Positions 8,672-17,139 of a DNA stretch of 64,000 nt are shown here, in pieces; position 1 is the stretch's first letter, and each line of letters begins with the position of its first letter. This DNA comes from Candidatus Tiamatella incendiivivens (lineage in GTDB: Archaea; Thermoproteota; Thermoprotei_A; Sulfolobales; Acidilobaceae), in contig WALW01000027.1 in assembly GCA_015522635.1 (NCBI GenBank), forward strand, positions 124,001 to 188,000. Direction: 5' to 3'. The notes beneath the pieces are model-generated. The model made no database searches. It was not told the DNA's origin and saw only the letters and a program-made list of their open reading frames with translations. The translations under genes were made by a program, and so were the position numbers.

Positions 8672-9269
8672 GCCTTTGCCTCAACTCTTCCTCATTTTTA
8701 CCCAAGCGATGCATTAATTCTACTGCTATACCATCGAGGAAAACCATGACCGTATCCTCAAATAGAGTGCCTAGCGGAGCTAATGGTTCATGTATGCCTA
8801 GTATTTGTCTAGCAAAGTAGTCGTCCATTCTAGCCATTTTCGTTCTTCCCGGGATCTTTACCACTATATCTGCTAGAGATCCAAGCTTCGATTCAGGATA
8901 TGTTGTGAGTGCTATGACAGTAGCGCCTACATTTTTCGCGGCCTCTGCCGCTGTAACTATAAGCTTGGTGGAACCGGAACCCGATATAGCTACTACAACA
9001 TCTTGACTTGATACGCTCGGAACTATAGTGTCCCCTAGGACATACACGTTCAATCCTATATGCATCAATCTCATAGCGAAAGCCTTCCCAACTAGACCAC
9101 TTCGTCCTGCACCCATAACTAAGACTTTTCTATTACCATTCGTCTGTACAACTTCTATTAGCTTAGACACAAATTTCTCGACTTGCCCCGGATCTATCGA
9201 TTCCATCGCCTGTGAGATAAAATCCACTATCTCCCTCATAGTCATGTAAACATACTTCACCAAGACCAT
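8652..9269 (-). CDS. hxlB: 6-phospho-3-hexuloisomerase
   Basis: PHI interconverts fructose 6-phosphate and D-arabino-3-hexulose 6-phosphate. In archaea lacking the oxidative pentose phosphate pathway it works with hexulose-6-phosphate synthase to make ribulose 5-phosphate for nucleotides. The 205-aa SIS-domain protein has [31 protein letters not shown] with the SGS phosphate-binding turn, and the C-terminal [26 protein letters not shown] signature of PHI, ending [12 protein letters not shown]. No hexulose-6-phosphate synthase is in this window. It heads a tightly overlapping four-gene cluster. Confidence 0.93.
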   Translation of the reverse strand: MVLVKYVYMTMREIVDFISQAMESIDPGQVEKFVSKLIEVVQTNGNRKVLVMGAGRSGLVGKAFAMRLMHIGLNVYVLGDTIVPSVSSQDVVVAISGSGSTKLIVTAAEAAKNVGATVIALTTYPESKLGSLADIVVKIPGRTKMARMDDYFARQILGIHEPLAPLGTLFEDTVMVFLDGIAVELMHRLGKNEEELRQRHANIEI

Positions 9270-9321
9270 CCACCATCCGTTGATAAAGTTAAAGCTCTCA
9301 GAGTGTTATATATTGTTTAAT

Positions 9322-9402
9322 AGCCCCGCTGGTCTCACGTCTGCCGAGACTCTGTAAAGAGGATGAAGATGGCGGCGGATCGGTAAGGCGGGGTATAAAA
9401 CA
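9322..9402 (+). ncRNA. H/ACA-type guide RNA (pseudouridylation), predicted to target 23S rRNA
   Basis: A GC-rich block in AT-rich DNA folds as an archaeal H/ACA unit. The lower stem is GCCCCGC (9323-9329) with GCGGGGT (9388-9394). The inner stem is GTCTGCCG with CGGCGGAT (8 bp including G-U pairs). A capping hairpin CTCT-gtaa-AGAG sits above a GA/ATGA kink-turn. The internal loop arms (CTGGTCTCAC and CGGTAAG) leave a pocket complementary to ACCG-UC-GUGAGAC, which matches the conserved 23S domain V sequence GACCGUCGUGAGACAG. An ATA (ANA box) at 9395-9397 lies 14 bases after the pocket; ACA follows at 9400. Structure is read from the sequence; the target is inferred. Confidence 0.65.
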
Positions 9403-9422
9403 ATATGATAATTAGGCGAATA

Positions 9423-9440
9423 TTCCTAGCTCGCTGGGAA
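9423..9440. other. Short perfect hairpin
   Basis: TTCCTAG-ctcg-CTGGGAA forms a 7-bp stem (one T-G pair on this strand) with a tetraloop, between the H/ACA-like RNA and the end of the next minus-strand gene. There is no T-run next to it, so a terminator role is uncertain. It could be part of a second small RNA or a processing site. Confidence 0.3.
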
Positions 9441-9503
9441 CGTAAAAGAGGACAACCGAATAGAATAAGAACCTTGCTATGAAAGAGTTTTTCGGTGGGA
9501 ATA

Positions 9504-10682
9504 TTAGAGCGCGCCTATTTTTGATACTATTCTCCTAATATCATCTGTATGTTCCAACAGTTCCTCAAAATCGTCCAGACGCTTCCCAGTGTTACCGTCG
9601 ACCATCTTAACTCTATAGATTCCTTCACTCTTCTCATATATGTTTATGTAAACAGGATAGTACACCACTTTGACGTTATGAACAGTACCAAATGCTTCTA
9701 GTAGATATTCCAGTTTTTCAGGAGACACATACGGATGAAGCGTCTCTCCTTCACTAGGTATTCCCTTTTCTACAGAGTATACTTGTGAAACGCTCCTATA
9801 GTTTTTTGAAAGAGATAATGGCTTAATAGCATAGGTGTCTCCATATACATCTATTACCATCTTATCCATAAGGACAAGAACTATCCGTTCAAGTTTCCTC
9901 TCATCTATCGAGACGATCTCCGATAACTCTTCCTTTGTGAGTGGGCCATGTTCTGCAATGTATCTCGCGACTTCAACCACCTCGAATGGTATGTCTCCTA
10001 TATTAACCAGTAAATTTTCAAGTCTAAGGGTGCCATTTTCATCTATCGAAACCATTGACCCTCTTATAGACTCGAAATCAAGAGCTATTTCTCTAAACTC
10101 TATTTGACTCTCCCCCTTGGGAGGAGATTCTAACGATACCTTATACTCGTATAGTGGGAGATGACCCAATACTGTTGCTATGTGCTTTCCTTTACATGAT
10201 CCGAAAAGTCCCTTATCGCATTTAGCTCTTTTTCTAACCTCTTCTATAGTTAATTTAGGTTCTACATAATAATGCTTAAGAACCTTCATTTCTGATATGC
10301 TAAAAGCAGCACCTACACTAGATAACCTCTCTATGTCAAGAAGCCCTATATTGAAATATTCTGCTAAGCCTTTTACCTGGGGTGAAACAGATTTGTCAGT
10401 TACTACAATCATCTTATCAACTCTAGTATCTTCTCTTATTCCATGGAAGTTAATTATATCACTAACTGTCAGCGTATGACCTACCTTAATCAGGACTCCC
10501 ACTTCTATATTAAATATCTTACAAAAACTTTTACCTATAATATCAAAGTTATACGTCATTCCCGATTTTCCTTCCTTGGGAGCATCCCGTTCAACGTCGA
10601 AGCCTATGTTACGTAGAAGATTGCAAATAGTATCAGCAATCTCTTTCTTTATTACCTTACCACTCATCGACATTTTAATCAA
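9504..10682 (-). CDS. Archaeal protein with nuclease-like N-terminus and winged-helix domain
   Basis: A 392-aa protein. The N-terminal 130 residues resemble a PD-(D/E)XK-type (Mrr/Holliday-resolvase-like) fold: NFDIIGKSF, FNIEVGVLIKVGHTLTVSDIINF and DKMIVVTDKSVSPQVKGLAEYFNIGLLDI. The centre has a four-cysteine/His-poor patch (CDKGLFGSCKG), and residues near 235-290 read as a winged helix (GPLTKEELSEIV... KLERIVLVLMDKMVI). The C-terminal domain is unassigned. No catalytic triad is unambiguous, so it may be an inactive or regulatory relative. It stands alone, divergent from a zinc-finger gene. Confidence 0.6.
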   Translation of the reverse strand: MIKMSMSGKVIKKEIADTICNLLRNIGFDVERDAPKEGKSGMTYNFDIIGKSFCKIFNIEVGVLIKVGHTLTVSDIINFHGIREDTRVDKMIVVTDKSVSPQVKGLAEYFNIGLLDIERLSSVGAAFSISEMKVLKHYYVEPKLTIEEVRKRAKCDKGLFGSCKGKHIATVLGHLPLYEYKVSLESPPKGESQIEFREIALDFESIRGSMVSIDENGTLRLENLLVNIGDIPFEVVEVARYIAEHGPLTKEELSEIVSIDERKLERIVLVLMDKMVIDVYGDTYAIKPLSLSKNYRSVSQVYSVEKGIPSEGETLHPYVSPEKLEYLLEAFGTVHNVKVVYYPVYINIYEKSEGIYRVKMVDGNTGKRLDDFEELLEHTDDIRRIVSKIGAL

Positions 10683-10730
10683 TCCCGTCCAACAAATTTT
10701 GCCTGTTTAAGGGATTGTTACAGTTGAAGC

Positions 10731-10738
10731 TATATATT
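10731..10738 (+). promoter_or_regulatory. TATA box of the zinc-finger gene
   Basis: TATATATT lies about 37 bases before the proposed ATG at 10772, which would place transcription initiation near 10760 and gives a short leader. This spacing is the main reason to prefer that ATG over an in-frame TTG at 10715, which would lie upstream of the promoter. Confidence 0.5.
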
Positions 10739-10771
10739 AATGAACACTATAAAATCAAGACGGTCAGAGAG

Positions 10772-11008
10772 ATGAGTAGAGAGAGAATACTAAAGGAAGC
10801 AAAATGGAAGGAAGTCATCATAGAGTATAAGGGTAGTGTTATTAAAACCTTCCTTAAAGATAACCCCATAGTATATGCATGCCCTATATGTGGACTTGAC
10901 ATTCACAAACCCAGCTTTACAAGTGAAAGAGACTTGTTTTTCCATTTAGTAGCTCATGCCAAAGGCCTGTTGGAAAAACGAAGGAAACAACCTAAACGGT
11001 ATCATTAG
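10772..11008 (+). CDS. Small C2H2-type zinc-finger protein
   Basis: A 78-aa basic protein with a single zinc finger: YACPICGLDIHKP followed by FTSERDLFFHLVAHAKG, giving C-x2-C-x(n)-H-x3-H spacing. The N-terminus is a charged helix (MSRERILKEAKWKEVIIEYKG) and the C-terminus is KRRKQPKRYH, suggesting nucleic-acid binding. Single-finger C2H2 proteins of this sort are common in Crenarchaeota and their viruses. It is divergent from the nuclease-like gene. Role unknown. Confidence 0.7.
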   Translation: MSRERILKEAKWKEVIIEYKGSVIKTFLKDNPIVYACPICGLDIHKPSFTSERDLFFHLVAHAKGLLEKRRKQPKRYH

Positions 11009-11045
11009 AGAACTAATTGCTATATTATATCTAGGTATTTTTATG

Positions 11046-11414
11046 TTAGACCTCCATTGCTGTTGATAAAATAGTCTGATTACTTGTACTTGTAGCAATA
11101 TGATAGAAGTAGTCTTTCTTACCAAACAGTCTTAGAGCCTCTTCTACCAAGTAGCCAGCTAATATATGAGGGTCTCCGAAACGTTCTTCATATTCATCTC
11201 CGTCACAAATTTCACGTCCATTTATTACAAGCTTGGTTGAATTGTCACCTGCTAATCCTCCAAGATTAGTTTCTACATAATAGTAGGCCACTATTCCGTG
11301 AGAAGTTCTGAGTGTATCAACAGCTATTTGAGCAGCTGCTATGAAATCTTCCTCGTATCTGCATGAGAATCCCAGTGGTGTTGGACTGTAAATTGTTATT
11401 GTTAGATCTCCCAC
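11046..11414 (-). CDS. Conserved-looking small protein of unknown function
   Basis: A 122-aa acidic protein that I do not recognise. It starts with a beta-strand segment (LTITIYSPTPLGFSC), followed by a helix (EDFIAAAQIAVDTLRTSHG) and the motif VETNLGGLAGDNSTKLVINGRE. The order strand-helix-strand with KLVINGREI resembles a thioredoxin-like fold without the CxxC pair, but this is a weak impression. The three cysteines are not paired in a motif. It is monocistronic on the minus strand with a hairpin in its upstream region. Confidence 0.5.
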   Translation of the reverse strand: MGDLTITIYSPTPLGFSCRYEEDFIAAAQIAVDTLRTSHGIVAYYYVETNLGGLAGDNSTKLVINGREICDGDEYEERFGDPHILAGYLVEEALRLFGKKDYFYHIATSTSNQTILSTAMEV

Positions 11415-11438
11415 TTACTAGACACCCCTTATCGAAAA

Positions 11439-11458
11439 TTTCAGTTCGTAAACTGAAA
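11439..11458. repeat. Inverted repeat upstream of the unknown gene at 11.0-11.4 kb
   Basis: TTTCAGTT-cgta-AACTGAAA is a perfect 8-bp inverted repeat with a four-base loop, 25 bases upstream of the minus-strand ATG at 11414 and about 225 bases upstream of glyA. Position suggests an operator or a leader hairpin for the 11.0-kb gene. There is no T-run to make it a terminator. Confidence 0.4.
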
Positions 11459-11683
11459 CAAATACCGCTTAAAGAGTTACCGAGTATTGCCTATAACCAT
11501 TAAGCCCTAAATACGCTGAGGATCTCAAAATTATTAACTACCAACTTAATGCCACATAATGGAAAATTTTCAAAGAATTTACAAGAACTGGCCATAAATC
11601 TTTGAAGAACTCTAATCATCTCACTTAATATAAATTCTCTATACTAATAAATAGATGTGGAACAATAAACGGGATGATTATCC

Positions 11684-12979
11684 ATGTCATTAGGAGGAAT
11701 AAGCGAACTATTTGACATAATTTCTGAGCATAATAAATGGAGGCTTAAAGAAACAGTCAATCTAATAGCAAGTGAAAACGTTATGAGTAGAATTGCATGG
11801 CTCGCATATATTTCAGATTTCGAGCATAGGTATGCAGAGGGCAAACCAGGAAAACGTTACTATGAAGGAACTAAGTTTATCGACATATTGGAGTCATGGG
11901 CTAATGAGTTGATGGCAAAACTGGTACATGCTAAATATGCTGATGTAAGACCTACAAGCGGTACAATATCAAACGCAGGTGTATTTAGAGTATTAGGTGG
12001 TATTAATGATAAAGCACTTATCGCTCCTGTACAGGCGGGAGCTCACGTTAGCCATACTAAATTCGGAACCCTAGGAGCTCTAGGCATCCAGCAAGTAGAG
12101 ATGCCCTATGATAGTGATGCTATGAATATTGATATAGACAAGGCCTTCAAAATGATAGAAGAAGTTAAACCAAAATTCATAGTCATGGGTGGGAGTGTAT
12201 ACCTTTTCCCTCATCCAGTAAAAGAACTGTCCGAAGCCGCTAAAACTGTAGATTCGAAAATAGTGTATGATGCAGCTCACGTTCTAGGATTAATTATTGG
12301 AGGGGTTTGGAGAAATCCACTTGATTACGGTGCTGATATAATAACTGCATCCACGCACAAAACTTTCCCAGGTCCTCAGGGAGGGTTCTATGGCGTAAGA
12401 GATGATGAGGAGATATACAAAGCCATATATAAAACCATATTCCCATATTTCCTAAGTAACCATCATCTCCACCATATACCCGCATTAATAGTAACTGCAT
12501 CAGAAATGGAAGCCTATGGCAGACAATATGCACTTCAAATTGTAAGGAATGCAAGGAAATTGGCTGAATCCCTAGCAGAGAGGGGTTTTAAGGTTCTAGG
12601 AGAGCATCTTGGATATACTCAGAGTCATCAAGTTGTACTTGACGTGAGGAAGCAAGGAGGAGGGCTTAAGGTAGCAAAAACACTTCAAGAAGCAAACATT
12701 ATTGTGAATAAGAACCTTCTCCCATATGACCCTCCATCAGCAATAAAGGATCCAAGCGGACTACGGCTAGGAGTACAAGAAATGACTAGGTTCGGTATGA
12801 CAGAAGATGATATGGAACAAATAGCTCTATTCTTCAAGAAAGTCTTGGTAGATAAAGCTGATCCGAAGAACATAGCCAGAGAGGTTACGGAATTTAGAAC
12901 AGGATTTACTCACGTTAGATTCTCATTTGATAGCGAAGAGATAGCATTTAACAACACTGTCATTGATCTGATCAAATAA
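11684..12979 (+). CDS. glyA: Serine hydroxymethyltransferase
   Basis: A PLP enzyme that interconverts serine and glycine and loads one-carbon units on the pterin carrier. The 431-aa chain has [10 protein letters not shown] at the start, the [14 protein letters not shown] segment near residue 48, and the PLP-lysine motif [14 protein letters not shown] near residue 225. Length is typical of archaeal SHMT, which uses a modified pterin. It is monocistronic. A TATA-like CTTAATATAAA lies near 11625, and a GC-rich element follows its stop codon. Confidence 0.97.
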   Translation: MSLGGISELFDIISEHNKWRLKETVNLIASENVMSRIAWLAYISDFEHRYAEGKPGKRYYEGTKFIDILESWANELMAKLVHAKYADVRPTSGTISNAGVFRVLGGINDKALIAPVQAGAHVSHTKFGTLGALGIQQVEMPYDSDAMNIDIDKAFKMIEEVKPKFIVMGGSVYLFPHPVKELSEAAKTVDSKIVYDAAHVLGLIIGGVWRNPLDYGADIITASTHKTFPGPQGGFYGVRDDEEIYKAIYKTIFPYFLSNHHLHHIPALIVTASEMEAYGRQYALQIVRNARKLAESLAERGFKVLGEHLGYTQSHQVVLDVRKQGGGLKVAKTLQEANIIVNKNLLPYDPPSAIKDPSGLRLGVQEMTRFGMTEDDMEQIALFFKKVLVDKADPKNIAREVTEFRTGFTHVRFSFDSEEIAFNNTVIDLIK

Positions 12980-13007
12980 TAAAATCTCTGAATAATAATT
13001 ACAATAT

Positions 13008-13075
13008 AGCGCGCCGACTGGTCTGACTGGGCCGTCCGGCCCTTGGGATGAAGATCGGAACTATCATCTTTTTAC
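13008..13075 (+). ncRNA. GC-rich structured element, possible H/ACA-like RNA or glyA terminator
   Basis: After glyA, an island of GC-rich sequence in AT-rich DNA contains a perfect hairpin GGGCC-gtcc-GGCCC (13030-13043). Below it, GGTCT pairs with AGATC, and the opposing GA and GATGA form a kink-turn-like internal loop very similar to that in the RNA at 9.3 kb. A CTTTTTA run follows at about 13068. The fold fits the upper half of an archaeal H/ACA guide without a long lower stem; no rRNA target could be assigned. A transcription terminator for glyA is the alternative. Confidence 0.45.
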
Positions 13076-13175
13076 ACACCTCTTACAACGCTAGACATAT
13101 GATGCTGCATAATACAGCCTAAAAATGTAATAACAATAAACAACAAGCCATTCTTTTTAGAGGAGATTGACCCCC

Positions 13176-13979
13176 ATGAAAGCCTGGATAATATCTATCG
13201 GAAATGAATTGCTTATAGGTAGGATAGTTAACACCAATGCCTCATGGCTAGCTAAAAAACTAGTATTCCTAGGGTTCAATGTAGAAAGAATAATAGTTGT
13301 ACCAGACAACAAGGATGATATAATTGAAGAACTGAGAAGATCGCTTTCAAAGGCTGAAGTCACTATAACAACAGGAGGTTTAGGACCTACATATGATGAC
13401 ATGACTACAGATGCTGTCGCCCATGCAGTCAACAGGAAAATAGTGTTAGACAATAGAGCTCTTAAACTTGTCGAAAAATTCTACAATAACAAAAACATGG
13501 AGCTAACTCCCGAGAGAGTAAAAATGGCATATGTACCTGAAGATGCTACTATAATAGAAAATCCTGTTGGTGCTGCTCCGGCATATATCATAGAGATTGG
13601 GGGGAAAACTATCGTCGTTCTACCAGGGGTACCAAACGAAATGAAAGAGATCTTTGAAACATATGTTGAGAAGTATCTTAGAGAAAAGTATGCATCTCAC
13701 ATATACCTAGTAGAATACTATGTAATTGTTAAAGGTGTTCCAGAATCCAGTCTAGCCCCAGTAATAAATCAGTTGTCAAAGGAACACAAGAATATATACT
13801 TAAAATCGCACCCTAAGGGACATGAAACAAGCAATCCTATCCTAGATATACGTGTATTTGCACCAAGCAAGAAATCATTAATTGACGCGGAAGAAAAAGC
13901 CCAATCAGTAGCTAACAAAATTATTGAAAATGTAAAAAGATTGGGGGGGACAATTGTCGAAAGCGGAAGAACTATTTAG
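13176..13979 (+). CDS. CinA-like / molybdopterin-binding domain protein
   Basis: A 267-aa protein with the MoaB/MogA-type fold found at the N-terminus of CinA: AWIISIGNELLIGRIVNTNASWLAKKL, the TTGGLGPTYDDMTTDA loop near residue 70 and VLPGVPNEMKEIFE near 150. CinA proteins cleave ADP-ribose or help recycle damaged pyridine nucleotides; archaeal single-domain versions are poorly characterised. The ATG at 13176 is chosen because AGAGGAG lies ten bases upstream; a TTG at 13167 would be too close to it. The gene overlaps the next by 26 bases. Confidence 0.85.
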   Translation: MKAWIISIGNELLIGRIVNTNASWLAKKLVFLGFNVERIIVVPDNKDDIIEELRRSLSKAEVTITTGGLGPTYDDMTTDAVAHAVNRKIVLDNRALKLVEKFYNNKNMELTPERVKMAYVPEDATIIENPVGAAPAYIIEIGGKTIVVLPGVPNEMKEIFETYVEKYLREKYASHIYLVEYYVIVKGVPESSLAPVINQLSKEHKNIYLKSHPKGHETSNPILDIRVFAPSKKSLIDAEEKAQSVANKIIENVKRLGGTIVESGRTI

Positions 13980-14163
13980 AATACAGTTTCTATTGACTAT
14001 AAAAATTATCATTTCCGGGTTAGTAATATCTATGCTAGGATACCTTCTTGGAAGAGAAACTGTAAATGCTATAGTGATCTTAGGTTTAGCACTGGTAACA
14101 ATATCGCCCCTCATATCATTTTATATTACACTGAAACGATATAAGACCAGTAATATCAAATAA
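13954..14163 (+). CDS. Small two-helix membrane protein
   Basis: A 69-aa protein with two predicted transmembrane helices: IKIIISGLVISMLGYLLG and AIVILGLALVTISPLISFYI, separated by a short loop RETVN. The N-terminus and C-terminus are charged and probably both cytoplasmic. It starts at a TTG behind a run of six Gs and overlaps the CinA-like gene, so the two are probably translated together. Function unknown. Confidence 0.55.
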   Translation: MSKAEELFRIQFLLTIKIIISGLVISMLGYLLGRETVNAIVILGLALVTISPLISFYITLKRYKTSNIK

Positions 14164-14204
14164 TTATAAACTATCCATGTTTATTTTTGAAGAAGGTGGA
14201 GTGA

Positions 14205-14600
14205 ATGGCACTAACCGTGAAGGAAAAAGAGGAACTGAGAAAGAATATAATAGAAGTACTCAAAGAAGTGTATGATCCTGAAATTCCTATCGATGTATGG
14301 AACCTAGGATTGATATATGATATAGACATAGATGATGAAGGTAATGTGCATATATTGATGACTATGACAGCAATAGGATGCCCTGTAGCAGGGTTAATAG
14401 TTCATTATGTAGAAGAGGCTCTTAAGGACGGTATAGCCGAGTTAAGAGATAAGAATGTTGAAATAGAGATTACTTGGGATCCGCCTTGGACTCCTGATAG
14501 AGTAACACCTGAAGGAAGAGAATTACTCAAAGCCATGTTCGGATACGACGTTGTCGAAGAATGGAAGAAGCGTATGGAGCAACAACCTACCACTGCTTGA
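14205..14600 (+). CDS. MIP18/PaaD-like (DUF59) iron-sulfur assembly protein
   Basis: A 131-aa DUF59 protein. The family includes SufT and eukaryotic CIA2/MIP18, which help insert Fe-S clusters. Seen are VYDPEIPIDVWNLGLIYDI, the conserved cysteine in MTAIGCPVAG near residue 65, and WDPPWTPDRVTPEG, the hallmark tail. GGTGGA lies seven bases before the ATG. It lies downstream of the CinA-like and membrane genes on the same strand, with a short gap. Client proteins cannot be told from context; the ABCE1 and radical SAM proteins in the window would need such a factor. Confidence 0.9.
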   Translation: MALTVKEKEELRKNIIEVLKEVYDPEIPIDVWNLGLIYDIDIDDEGNVHILMTMTAIGCPVAGLIVHYVEEALKDGIAELRDKNVEIEITWDPPWTPDRVTPEGRELLKAMFGYDVVEEWKKRMEQQPTTA

Positions 14601-14642
14601 AAATCTTTAATTTTATACAAAATAGTGAACTCCTATCATACG

Positions 14643-14706
14643 GGGGCAGTGATGAATCCTAGCCAGTCAGACTTAATGAAGAGCGGACCACGAACTTCAG
14701 AGCCCC
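14643..14706 (+). ncRNA. Candidate C/D box sRNA
   Basis: In the gap before serS, GGGGC (14643-14647) pairs with GCCCC (14702-14706) as a terminal stem. Just inside are a perfect C box GTGATGA (14649-14655) and a D-like CAGA (14698-14701). Internally there is a second CAGA and a C'-like AATGAAG. The spacing is right for an archaeal C/D RNA, but both D boxes read CAGA rather than CTGA, which lowers confidence. The guides would be TCCTAGCCAGT and GCGGACCACGAACTT; I recognise no rRNA target for either. Confidence 0.45.
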
Positions 14707-14724
14707 TTCTATGCCACCAATCCG

Positions 14725-14732
14725 TTATATAA
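14725..14732 (+). promoter_or_regulatory. TATA box of serS
   Basis: TTATATAA lies about 30 bases upstream of the serS start region, so transcription would begin within a few bases of the GTG and the mRNA would be nearly leaderless. This fits the absence of a good Shine-Dalgarno sequence. Confidence 0.5.
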
Positions 14733-14759
14733 CCCTTGTCTATTCCATGTTAATGACAG

Positions 14760-16175
14760 GTGTTAGTGTTGAGCTGGTCTATTCTTGCATTGCTGAGAGA
14801 AAACCCTGAGCTACTCAAGGAACAAGTAAAACGGCGACTTATGGATTCAAAGCTAGTAGATGAAGCTAAGAAAATAGATGAAGCATGGAGAAAAGCTTTA
14901 ACTGGTTTGAACAATATGCGTAGCCAACATAATAAACTGAGTAGATCTTTGAAAGAGGTTCAGGATTCCTCTGAGAGGCAACTGCTTATACAACAAGCTA
15001 GAGAGCTGGCAAATAGTATTAAGAGAGAAGAAGAAAAGTTGCAGGTTATTGAAGAGAAGAGGAGAGAATTACTTCTTGCACTACCTAACATAGTCGAAGA
15101 TGATGTTCCCATAGGAGAGGAGGATGCCAGTATACCCATCCGGTTTTGGGGCAAGCCAAAGGTATGGATAGGATATATCAATATCTTCCTAGAACAGACA
15201 AAAAAATACGGGTTTGCTGTTGATTATGACGCGCTTGAAGAGAAACCAACCGGACATGCTGATATGTTAGAACAGGTTCTAAAACTCGGAGATACCTTGA
15301 AAGCAGGTGAAGTAGCGGGATCTAGGTTTTTCTACTTATTCCAGGACATAATCTGGCTAGAAACAGCGTTACTTGCATATGCTATAGATAAGATGACATC
15401 TAAAGGATACACTTTAGTAATGCCGCCCTATATGCTACGTGGGAAAATAATTAAAAGAGTTATAGACTTGGAAACATTCAAAGACGCCATTTATAAGATA
15501 GAAAATGAAGACCTGTACCTCATTGCGACAGCTGAGCACCCGTTAGCAGCTTTATACTCAGAGGAAGAATTATACGATGGCGAGCTTCCTCTCAAGCTTG
15601 TAGGTATAAGTCCATGTTTCAGGAAAGAAGCTGGAGCAGGAAACAGAGATTTAAAAGGAATATTCCGTGTTCACCAGTTCCACAAGGTTGAACAGTTCGT
15701 TTACTCTCTACCTGAAGAGAGCAAGGGGATACATGAAGAAATAATCAAAAATGCAGAGGATATCTTTCAAGGGCTAGGTTTACCTTATAGAATAATTAAT
15801 ATCGCTTCAGGAGACCTCGGCGCATGTGCCGTAAAGAAATATGACCTTGAAGTATGGATGCCTGCGCAAGGAAAGTTCCGTGAAATGGTAAGTGCTAGCA
15901 ACTGTACTGACTGGCAAGCATATAGGCTAAAAATACGGCTTATACGTAGGAAGGGCATGGAAAGGTCTTATGTACATACCTTAAACAGTACAGCAATAGC
16001 ATCAACTAGAACTATTACAGCTATATTAGAGAACTACCAAAATAAAGATGGAACTATTACTATACCTCAGGTCCTCAGGAAATATCTGGAGGCATATAAA
16101 GCCGCTCCTAAAGATTATATTCATCCCGCTAAAAAAATCACTTCACCTAAGGTAAAAAAGAAAACAACAGGCTAA
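14760..16175 (+). CDS. serS: Seryl-tRNA synthetase
   Basis: Class II synthetase that charges tRNA-Ser and tRNA-Sec-type acceptors with serine. The 471-aa protein has the N-terminal coiled-coil tRNA-binding arm (residues about 30-110, rich in E, K and Q), then motif 2 [23 protein letters not shown] near residue 285 and motif 3 with [17 protein letters not shown] near residue 405. It is the common SerRS, not the rare methanogen type. Starts at GTG 14760, GTG 14766 or TTG 14769 are all possible; the last gives the family-typical [13 protein letters not shown]. Confidence 0.97.
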   Translation: MLVLSWSILALLRENPELLKEQVKRRLMDSKLVDEAKKIDEAWRKALTGLNNMRSQHNKLSRSLKEVQDSSERQLLIQQARELANSIKREEEKLQVIEEKRRELLLALPNIVEDDVPIGEEDASIPIRFWGKPKVWIGYINIFLEQTKKYGFAVDYDALEEKPTGHADMLEQVLKLGDTLKAGEVAGSRFFYLFQDIIWLETALLAYAIDKMTSKGYTLVMPPYMLRGKIIKRVIDLETFKDAIYKIENEDLYLIATAEHPLAALYSEEELYDGELPLKLVGISPCFRKEAGAGNRDLKGIFRVHQFHKVEQFVYSLPEESKGIHEEIIKNAEDIFQGLGLPYRIINIASGDLGACAVKKYDLEVWMPAQGKFREMVSASNCTDWQAYRLKIRLIRRKGMERSYVHTLNSTAIASTRTITAILENYQNKDGTITIPQVLRKYLEAYKAAPKDYIHPAKKITSPKVKKKTTG

Positions 16176-16501
16176 GCCCTCCCAAATAACCTAGAGAACA
16201 CCCCCTTCTTTCTTACCAGGGTCTTATCATCTATTCCGTTCATTCTATTGAATACTAAAGCTCGGGCCATATTATCACTCATACCTAAATATTTGGAAGC
16301 CGTATTCCATAGCAAGACAAGTTCTTCATGTGAGGCATAGTCAACAGGTAAACCTTGCCTTCCAGTGTCTTCCCATCTACAATATAAATTGTCTATCATT
16401 TGCACCACAGCAGGATCAGAATAGAATGCTGATTTAACCCACTTTCTCGGGTCTTGATCCAAAAATATAGTGAGCTTTTCCTTCAGCTTCTCGTCACTCA
16501 T
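16172..16501 (-). CDS. Crenarchaeal small protein of unknown function
   Basis: A 109-aa protein, mostly helical, that I do not recognise. It has [34 protein letters not shown] in the first half, and ends with a basic, phenylalanine-containing tail [12 protein letters not shown] that could be a peptide docking motif. It follows the ESCRT-III-like gene on the same strand after a 19-base gap, so a shared role in membrane remodelling or cell division is conceivable but unproven. Its last four bases overlap the serS stop. Confidence 0.55.
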   Translation of the reverse strand: MSDEKLKEKLTIFLDQDPRKWVKSAFYSDPAVVQMIDNLYCRWEDTGRQGLPVDYASHEELVLLWNTASKYLGMSDNMARALVFNRMNGIDDKTLVRKKGVFSRLFGRA

Positions 16502-16520
16502 CGTAACCTACCTTCTACTA

Positions 16521-17027
16521 TCACGTTACTCCTTTCTCCATGAACGTTTTTATTTTATCATCTGCATAGTGGTGAGCTTCATTTAATATGATATTAACCT
16601 CCTTTTCTTTATCCAGTGTAGTAAATGATAAATCAGTGGATTCCAAGGTTTCTACAGGAGCAGATGTCTCTATATGTATGGAAGCAATTAAATCCTCTAT
16701 CTCTGAGAGGGAAACTATTAGATCCTGTTCAATACCACTAAATTCGCTATGTGCCCTGTTAAATACCTCCTTAACCAACTCTAAGTCTCTACTGGACATT
16801 AAACCAGTGATCAACAGTGTTTCCGCCCGGGTTATCATCCATTCCAAAACATAGTCAATATAGTATAGTGTTCTAAGCATGTTTAACAGAATACCTTTCT
16901 CTTCTCTTGTAGTTCTTTTCGAGTGAAGCCTTCGTTCTAACCTGTTTATATGCAGTCTTATTTTCATCTGCGTCTTCCTTATTGCTGAAATAGCATTGTA
17001 TAACTTTCTCTGGCTATTTTTATCCAC
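16521..17027 (-). CDS. ESCRT-III/CdvB-like helical protein
   Basis: A 168-aa, almost fully helical protein. The first half is basic (RKLYNAISAIRKTQMKIRLHINRLERRLHSKR) and the second acidic, with helices IDYVLEWMITRAETLLITG and IVSLSEIEDLIASIHIETS. This basic-to-acidic layout and the LERRL helix resemble the Snf7/ESCRT-III core of crenarchaeal CdvB paralogues, which polymerise during cytokinesis and vesicle release. It lacks the C-terminal winged helix of CdvB itself. Starts at GTG. No CdvA or Vps4 gene is in the window, so the call rests on composition and helix pattern. Confidence 0.5.
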   Translation of the reverse strand: MDKNSQRKLYNAISAIRKTQMKIRLHINRLERRLHSKRTTREEKGILLNMLRTLYYIDYVLEWMITRAETLLITGLMSSRDLELVKEVFNRAHSEFSGIEQDLIVSLSEIEDLIASIHIETSAPVETLESTDLSFTTLDKEKEVNIILNEAHHYADDKIKTFMEKGVT

Positions 17028-17139
17028 TACCGCTCCCTCTAACGCGGTCTATAAAATTATTATATAGAAACCATAAAATCTTCGAATCACCCTAGCATTT
17101 GGTAAAAATTAGGATTTAAGAATATAATTCTATGTAACT

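Noticed and set aside
9403-9503. A second guide RNA after the H/ACA-like element
   Set aside because: Only one isolated hairpin is present; no C/D boxes, kink-turn or pocket could be assembled.
13030-13075. Calling the GGGCC/GGCCC hairpin a simple intrinsic terminator
   Set aside because: The T-run is 25 bases away from the hairpin and archaeal termination does not need a hairpin; the kink-turn-like loop points to a structured RNA instead, though the terminator option is kept in the entry.
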